Positions 1 to 4,012 of a stretch of DNA of 6,640 nucleotides are shown in pieces. The stretch's first letter is position 1, and every line of letters starts with the position of its first letter. The notes under the pieces are model-generated. The model saw only the letters and a program-made list of their open reading frames with translations. It had not been told where the DNA came from and did no database searches. Position numbers and translations under genes: made by a program. Source of the DNA: Deltaproteobacteria bacterium (GTDB lineage Bacteria > Desulfobacterota > Desulfarculia > Adiutricales > Adiutricaceae); contig JAITLH010000010.1 in the NCBI GenBank assembly GCA_031277995.1, positions 1-6,640 on the forward strand. Reading direction: 5' to 3'.

Positions 1-699
1 ACACAAGCTTCGACGCCACAGGCCCCGGCGCCCGTGCTTGACTTTATCCCGGGCGATCAAAACTCCGGTCCCCGGTTGGCCCCGGGGCCCCAAGGCGATT
101 TTGAGGCAAATGGCGAAGCCGACGCCTTCTTTAAGACCCTGGGCCTGGACGTTTTACCGACCAATCCCGAGGAAAGAAAAAGGTTACTGGTCCTGGCCGG
201 GGAACTTTTGAGGGCCTCGATTGGGGGCCTAACCGGAGCCCTTCAAAGCCGGGCCGCCAGCCAAAAGGAACTTCGGCTGCCCATCACCACGATTGAAGTA
301 AGCGGGAATAACCCCCTTAAGTTTTCGCCCGGGCCGCGGGCGGCCTTAAACCACCTGTTTTCCAAGCGCTCCCCGGAGGCCCTCTCGCCCCAGGAGGCCA
401 TAACCCAGGCCTTTAACGATTTGCACTCCCATCACCTGGGCCTACTGGCCGGGGCCCGGGCGGCCATGGCCGCCCTGCTTAATAAGCTCTCCCCGGCCAA
501 GGTCCAAGAGAGACTGGAAACGACCGGTTCCTTTAAGCTAAACAAAGAAGTTAAGTTATGGAAAACATACACTAAACTTTATGCCGAGATATCCGAATCC
601 GACGCCCTGGCCGATTTTTTCCTGCGCGATTTCGCCCGAGCCTACGAAATGCAAATCCGCACCCTAAAACCGCTTAAGTCCGGGCCTCGAGAGGGGTGA
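1..699 (+). CDS. tagH: T6SS-associated FHA-domain protein TagH (Fha), C-terminal part; 5' end outside window
   Basis: The frame is open from the first base, so the gene begins upstream; an internal GTG at 34 is probably not its start. The visible 232 residues open with a Pro/Ala-rich linker (TQASTPQAPAPV) and continue into the conserved C-terminal domain of T6SS Fha/TagH proteins. Motifs seen are a GELLRASIGGL helix, an RAASQKELRLPITTIE stretch, the hallmark NNPLKF (fragment residues 103-108), SPQEAITQAFNDLHSHHLG, and a closing helical segment with a KLWKTYTKLYAEI core. In the family, an N-terminal FHA domain binds phosphothreonine and links kinase/phosphatase signalling to assembly of the secretion apparatus in the cytoplasm. 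The FHA domain itself is not in this window, so its presence is inferred from the family. The stop (697-699) overlaps a possible GTG start of tssJ, which suggests co-transcription and translational coupling. Confidence 0.87.
   Translation, partial: TQASTPQAPAPVLDFIPGDQNSGPRLAPGPQGDFEANGEADAFFKTLGLDVLPTNPEERKRLLVLAGELLRASIGGLTGALQSRAASQKELRLPITTIEVSGNNPLKFSPGPRAALNHLFSKRSPEALSPQEAITQAFNDLHSHHLGLLAGARAAMAALLNKLSPAKVQERLETTGSFKLNKEVKLWKTYTKLYAEISESDALADFFLRDFARAYEMQIRTLKPLKSGPREG
692..699 (+). promoter_or_regulatory. Ribosome binding site of tssJ
   Basis: A purine-rich AGGGGTGA overlaps the tagH stop codon and lies about five bases before ATG 705. The competing GTG at 696 falls inside this motif and would have no properly spaced site of its own, so ATG 705 is the preferred start. 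Reinitiation after tagH termination is plausible. Confidence 0.5.
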
Positions 700-704
700 G
701 AATA

Positions 705-1583
705 ATGCCTTATTTTTCACGCGAATGGCCCTCGCCCTTTTGGCGAAATAAATCCGAGGCAAAAGGGCCCTTGGAGCCAGGCTTATCCCGAAAATCGGCC
801 CAGGAAAGCGCCAAGAAAACGAGCCAAAAAACTATCCCGGCATCGGCGTCGCCACCGGATAACCTATTCGTGACCGAGAAAACGGTTTTACTTTGGGTTG
901 GGCTAATTACCATCCTGGCCCTTTTCGTTTCGGGCTGCTCTGGCCCCTCGCTGACCTTGGCCATGGCCGGCATGCCCAACGCCAATCCGGACGCGACCGG
1001 CCGCCCCTCCCCGGTCATGATCCAGATGTATGAACTAAGAGCCGATTCGATTTTTAAGCAAGCCGAAATGGTCCCCTTGTTTAGCGATCCCACCGGCGTT
1101 TTGGGGGCCGATCTGGTCGCCTACGATGAGCTGACGGTATTGCCGGCCACGGCTTACTCCATTGAGTATGAACCCTCCCCGGACACCAAATTCATCGGCG
1201 TCATGGCCAGTTTTCGCCAATCGGCCGGAAAGGGCCCCTGGAAGGTCATCGTTCCCATAAACCCGGAAAAAAAGTCGGCCGTCGGCATTGAACTAAACTC
1301 ATCGAGTTTGATCTTAGTCCCGCCCGACAAGGCCAAAAAATGGGATCCCGCCCAAGCCGTGGCCAACTACCGGGAAACCTCCCGTACCACCTCGGTTAGT
1401 TCCCCCGTGACCCCTACCGAGGCGGCTAAAAACGCCGGCGCTAACCAGGAGATCCTCGCGAGCCCCTCCAGGGTTTACGATTACCCGCCCGGGCCGGAGG
1501 CGGCCGAGGCGCTTAACGAGGCCCCGGAAGGCGTCCAGGGCGCCAAGGCGATTAAGAGAATCGAAACGGTGGTGAGTCAGTAA
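705..1583 (+). CDS. tssJ: T6SS outer-membrane lipoprotein TssJ (SciN/Lip family), with N- and C-terminal extensions
   Basis: TssJ anchors the T6SS membrane complex to the outer membrane and binds the periplasmic C-terminus of TssM. From ATG 705 the product is 292 residues, well above the roughly 150-200 usual for the family. Residues 1-55 are polar, rich in Ser, Lys and Pro. A hydrophobic signal-like helix follows (about 60-76), ending in a lipobox VSGC with the acylated Cys at residue 78 (codon 936-938). Ser follows the Cys, which is compatible with outer-membrane sorting. The TssJ beta-sandwich spans about residues 100-210: RPSPVMIQMYEL, then a DSIFKQAEMVPLFSD segment, an LVAYDELTVLPA stretch and IGVMASFR. 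Residues after about 211 form a Pro/Ala/Glu-rich, probably disordered tail. An in-frame GTG at 870 would give a conventional lipoprotein with Cys at position 23, so the true start may be internal. The alternative GTG 696 adds three residues. Family assignment is secure; the start is not. Confidence 0.85.
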   Translation: MPYFSREWPSPFWRNKSEAKGPLEPGLSRKSAQESAKKTSQKTIPASASPPDNLFVTEKTVLLWVGLITILALFVSGCSGPSLTLAMAGMPNANPDATGRPSPVMIQMYELRADSIFKQAEMVPLFSDPTGVLGADLVAYDELTVLPATAYSIEYEPSPDTKFIGVMASFRQSAGKGPWKVIVPINPEKKSAVGIELNSSSLILVPPDKAKKWDPAQAVANYRETSRTTSVSSPVTPTEAAKNAGANQEILASPSRVYDYPPGPEAAEALNEAPEGVQGAKAIKRIETVVSQ

Positions 1584-1645
1584 AGACTTGTCATTTACGG
1601 AGTTTGAAATAGGCTCGGTTAACGCCTTTGTTTAAGTGGTAAACA

Positions 1646-2971
1646 ATGCTTCCAGAAAAAGTCGTTTGGTCAGAAGGCATGATGCTAAGGCCTCAGCATT
1701 TCCAACAGCAGGATCGCTATTTGGCGGCGCAGATCCAAAGGCGCATGCTTTTGTTGTCCCATTACCCTTGGGGGCTAAGCGAGTTTGAGATCGACGAACA
1801 GTATTTGAGCCTAGGGAAGCTCGTTTTAAGCCGGGCGGCCGGGGTTTTACCTGACGGGACGCTTTTTGAAACGGGGCGGGATCTTTTGACCTTGGACATT
1901 CCCTCGGGCCTAAGTAACCAGCTCATCTATTTGGTTTTGCCGTTGTCGCCGGAAGGGTCGTCTGAGACCAGTCCCGAGGGCGAGGCCGGTTTGGCCACCA
2001 AATACCTAAGCCACCCGCTTGAGGTTTACGACAGCAATATCGGCCAAACCAGAAACTTTACCATCATGTGCGGGGCCTTGGCTTTGCGGCTGGTTTTGGA
2101 AAGCGAGCTAAATTCCGAGGGGTGTTTGGCCCTGCCGGTCGCGAAAATGGTGGAAAGCAAGGCCGATCGGACCATCGTTTTGGACTCGACCTTCGTTCCC
2201 ACGTATTTACGGTTATCGGCCTGCGACGTATTTAGCGGGTATTTGCGGGAAATAATCGGGCTTCTCTCGCACCGGGGGAGTCAGCTGTCTTTGAAAGTGG
2301 CCGGGGCCGGGCAGACCGGGGCGGCCGAGATCGCCGACTTTTTGCTTTTGCAAACCATAAACCGCCTTGAGCCTTATTTTAAGCACATGGAAAAGGCCGT
2401 AAACGTTCATCCCGAGGAATTTTACCTAAATCTCTTGGTTTTAATCGGGGAGCTCTCGACCTTTGCCGAAAGCGCCAAACGGCCAAAGGAATCCCCGGCC
2501 TATGACCACCTAAGGCAAGAAACGGTTTTGACCGCCCTAATGGAGCAGGCCAGATATCTATTAAGCATGGTTTTGGAGCAACACTCGGTGGAACTACCTC
2601 TCCAAAAGCGCAAATACGACATCCTGGTCGCGACCATTCACGATCGCACCCTACTTACGACGGCCAGTTTCGTGGTCTCGGCCCAGGCCGACATGGCCCA
2701 GGAGACCCTAAGATCGTCACTGCCAAAGCAGCTTAAAATCGGCCCGGTGGAACGCATCAGGCAACTTATAAACCTCCATTTGCCCGGCATAAACATTAGG
2801 CCCTTACCGGTCGCGCCCAGGCAAATACCCTTCCACGCCGACAAAACTTACTTCCGCCTGGAGATTACTTCCGAGGAACTCTCCCAACTGGAACTCTCCG
2901 GCGGATTCGCCTTTTTTGTCTCCGGGACCTTCCCGGGACTACAGCTCCGCTTTTGGGCCATCAAACAATGA
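1646..2971 (+). CDS. tssK: T6SS baseplate protein TssK
   Basis: The product has 441 residues, the normal TssK length. The N-terminus carries the family signature: W8-S-E-G followed by LRPQHFQQQDRY (residues 14-25). The C-terminal region has LPGINIRPLPVAPRQIPFH (from residue 379) and a nearby KTYFRLE, also typical. TssK is a trimeric cytoplasmic baseplate component: its N-terminal shoulder domain binds the TssF/TssG wedge and its C-terminal head domain contacts TssL/TssM, so it docks the baseplate to the membrane complex. It shares ancestry with receptor-binding proteins of siphophages. The gene follows tssJ after 62 bases; I could not find a convincing promoter in that gap, nor a strong Shine-Dalgarno (only a weak AGTGG about six bases before ATG 1646). 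The start is nevertheless firm because the conserved motif begins eight codons in. No truncation or frameshift is seen. Confidence 0.95.
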   Translation: MLPEKVVWSEGMMLRPQHFQQQDRYLAAQIQRRMLLLSHYPWGLSEFEIDEQYLSLGKLVLSRAAGVLPDGTLFETGRDLLTLDIPSGLSNQLIYLVLPLSPEGSSETSPEGEAGLATKYLSHPLEVYDSNIGQTRNFTIMCGALALRLVLESELNSEGCLALPVAKMVESKADRTIVLDSTFVPTYLRLSACDVFSGYLREIIGLLSHRGSQLSLKVAGAGQTGAAEIADFLLLQTINRLEPYFKHMEKAVNVHPEEFYLNLLVLIGELSTFAESAKRPKESPAYDHLRQETVLTALMEQARYLLSMVLEQHSVELPLQKRKYDILVATIHDRTLLTTASFVVSAQADMAQETLRSSLPKQLKIGPVERIRQLINLHLPGINIRPLPVAPRQIPFHADKTYFRLEITSEELSQLELSGGFAFFVSGTFPGLQLRFWAIKQ

Positions 2972-3021
2972 CCCAAAAGCGGCCCCCCACCTCTGGGGGG
3001 CGCCGCTTTTGTGGGCTTTTT
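2972..3021 (+). terminator. Intrinsic-terminator-like hairpin after tssK
   Basis: Starting at the base after the tssK stop, AAAAGCGG plus CCCCCCA (2975-2989) pairs with TGGGGGG (2994-3000) and CCGCTTTT (3003-3010). The loop is four bases (CCTC, 2990-2993) and two bases (CG, 3001-3002) bulge on the 3' side. An outer CCC (2972-2974) can add pairs with GGG (3013-3015), and CTTTTT follows directly. A GC-rich stem followed by a T-run on the plus strand is the classical rho-independent form. It sits between tssK and tssL, genes normally co-transcribed, so it may act as a partial terminator rather than a full stop. Confidence 0.75.
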
Positions 3022-3060
3022 AAAAATTTTGGGTTCTAGGCCAAGGGGCGCTGGAATGAC

Positions 3061-3065
3061 AGGAG
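3061..3065 (+). promoter_or_regulatory. Ribosome binding site of tssL
   Basis: AGGAG ends eight bases before ATG 3074, an ideal spacing, and favours that start. ATG 3068 is only two bases away and too close. ATG 3056 lies upstream of this site but has its own weaker AAGGGG (3043-3048), seven bases before it, and cannot be excluded. Confidence 0.5.
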
Positions 3066-3073
3066 CGATGAGG

Positions 3074-4009
3074 ATGCCCAGCCAAGAAAGTTACGATTCC
3101 GATAAGACCGTGGTAAGGCCATTGGGGGAATTGCCCGCTAGCCGCGGCGAGGCGCCCTTTAAGGTGGTGGCCAGGCCCCCCGTAAACGCCTCGGCCTTGG
3201 ATCAGCCCTATATCGGCCAGCAAAGCTCATTGGAGCGCTTCCAAAACTCCGTTAACCCCCTAATCGAGGCGGCCTTGCCGCTATTGACCGAAATCATCAA
3301 CCTTCGTAAGGGCGAGCAGGAAAACCTTGATTGGCTAAGGCAGACCTTTGAGACGGGCGTCAGGGCCTTTGAGGCCAAGGCCTTAAATAGCGCGGTTGAC
3401 CGCTCCCAGATCTTGGCCGCCCGTTACGTTTTGTGCACGGCCTTGGACGAAAGCGTGACCATGTCCTCGATTGAGGATAGCGGCGCCTGGGCCCACGACG
3501 CTCTTTTGAGCACCTTTCACGACGAGACCTGGGGCGGCGAAAAGTCCTTTAAGATTCTCGATCGTTGCATGCAACACCCGGCCCAAAACCTCTATTTGCT
3601 GGAATTAATCTACGTTTTGATTAGCCTTGGTTTTGAGGGCCGCTACCGGGTCATGGAAAGGGGTATCCATGCCCTGGAAGCCCTAAGGGACAAGGTCTAT
3701 CAGCAAATCAGAATCCTTCGGGGCGATCCCGTCTTGGATTTGGCCAAACCCGTCCAAAAGGTCGAGACGGTAAACCCCCTCCACCGTTACCTACCCGTTT
3801 GGCTAATTATCGTTTTGGCCGTAACGGTTTTGGCCATAAGCTTTGTCGGATTTTACTTTACCTTAAATACCCGGGCCAACGAGGTCTTCGCTCGCTACGG
3901 TTCCGCCTCCCACGGCCTAAGCCTAGGCTTAGGCCAAGGCGGAACCGTAAACGACTTGGCCGATGGCCGCGCGTCGGCGCCAATGGAAGTTCCGACAGGC
4001 GAGTACTAA
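3074..4009 (+). CDS. tssL: T6SS inner-membrane protein TssL (DotU family)
   Basis: TssL sits in the inner membrane, binds TssM and TssJ-linked complexes, and its cytoplasmic domain receives the TssK baseplate. From ATG 3074 the product is 311 residues. An unstructured N-terminus contains DKTVVRP, common at DotU starts. The cytoplasmic helical domain follows with NPLIEAALPLL (from residue 61), ARYVLCTALDE (ending 126), FHDETWGGEK (148-157) and LGFEGRYRV (185-193), all DotU hallmarks. One transmembrane helix spans about residues 241-264, near the C-terminus, as in the family. The short periplasmic tail (about 47 residues) is Gly/Ser/Ala-rich and has no OmpA-like peptidoglycan-binding domain, unlike longer TssL variants. 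Residues 275-292 of that tail are encoded by a large inverted repeat. The frame stays open upstream to a GTG at 3011, but that start lies inside the terminator hairpin and is unlikely; 3056 and 3074 are the realistic choices. tssM follows after three bases. Confidence 0.93.
   Translation: MPSQESYDSDKTVVRPLGELPASRGEAPFKVVARPPVNASALDQPYIGQQSSLERFQNSVNPLIEAALPLLTEIINLRKGEQENLDWLRQTFETGVRAFEAKALNSAVDRSQILAARYVLCTALDESVTMSSIEDSGAWAHDALLSTFHDETWGGEKSFKILDRCMQHPAQNLYLLELIYVLISLGFEGRYRVMERGIHALEALRDKVYQQIRILRGDPVLDLAKPVQKVETVNPLHRYLPVWLIIVLAVTVLAISFVGFYFTLNTRANEVFARYGSASHGLSLGLGQGGTVNDLADGRASAPMEVPTGEY
3896..3949 (+). repeat. Large near-perfect inverted repeat inside tssL
   Basis: Outer arms TACGGTTCCGCCT (3896-3908) and AGGCGGAACCGTA (3937-3949) are perfect 13-base complements. 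Between them is a perfect 22-base palindrome (3914-3935), whose left half is GGCCTAAGCCT. Five unpaired bases (CCCAC, 3909-3913) lie on the left and one (A, 3936) on the right. As RNA this gives a 13-pair stem, a 5x1 internal loop, about nine more pairs and a four-base loop. No T-run follows, so it is not a standard terminator. It encodes residues 275-292 of TssL, just after the membrane helix, and ends 63 bases before the tssM start codon. Confidence 0.9.
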
Positions 4010-4012
4010 AAA

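Noticed and set aside
78..89. 12-base GC palindrome GGCCCCGGGGCC in tagH
   Set aside because: It is short and purely G/C in a GC-rich coding stretch; chance is sufficient.
710..1093. Minus-strand open frames opposite tssJ, tssK, tssL and tssM (such as 710-1093, 4816-5091, 6389-6625)
   Set aside because: They lie wholly opposite strongly supported genes, show no recognisable domains, and their Gly/Ala/Arg-rich or erratic translations are what GC-rich antisense frames give.
1588..1610. Possible sigma70 promoter before tssK (TTGTCA and TGAAAT)
   Set aside because: The spacer is only 11 bases and the second element is a poor match, so it is not a supportable promoter.
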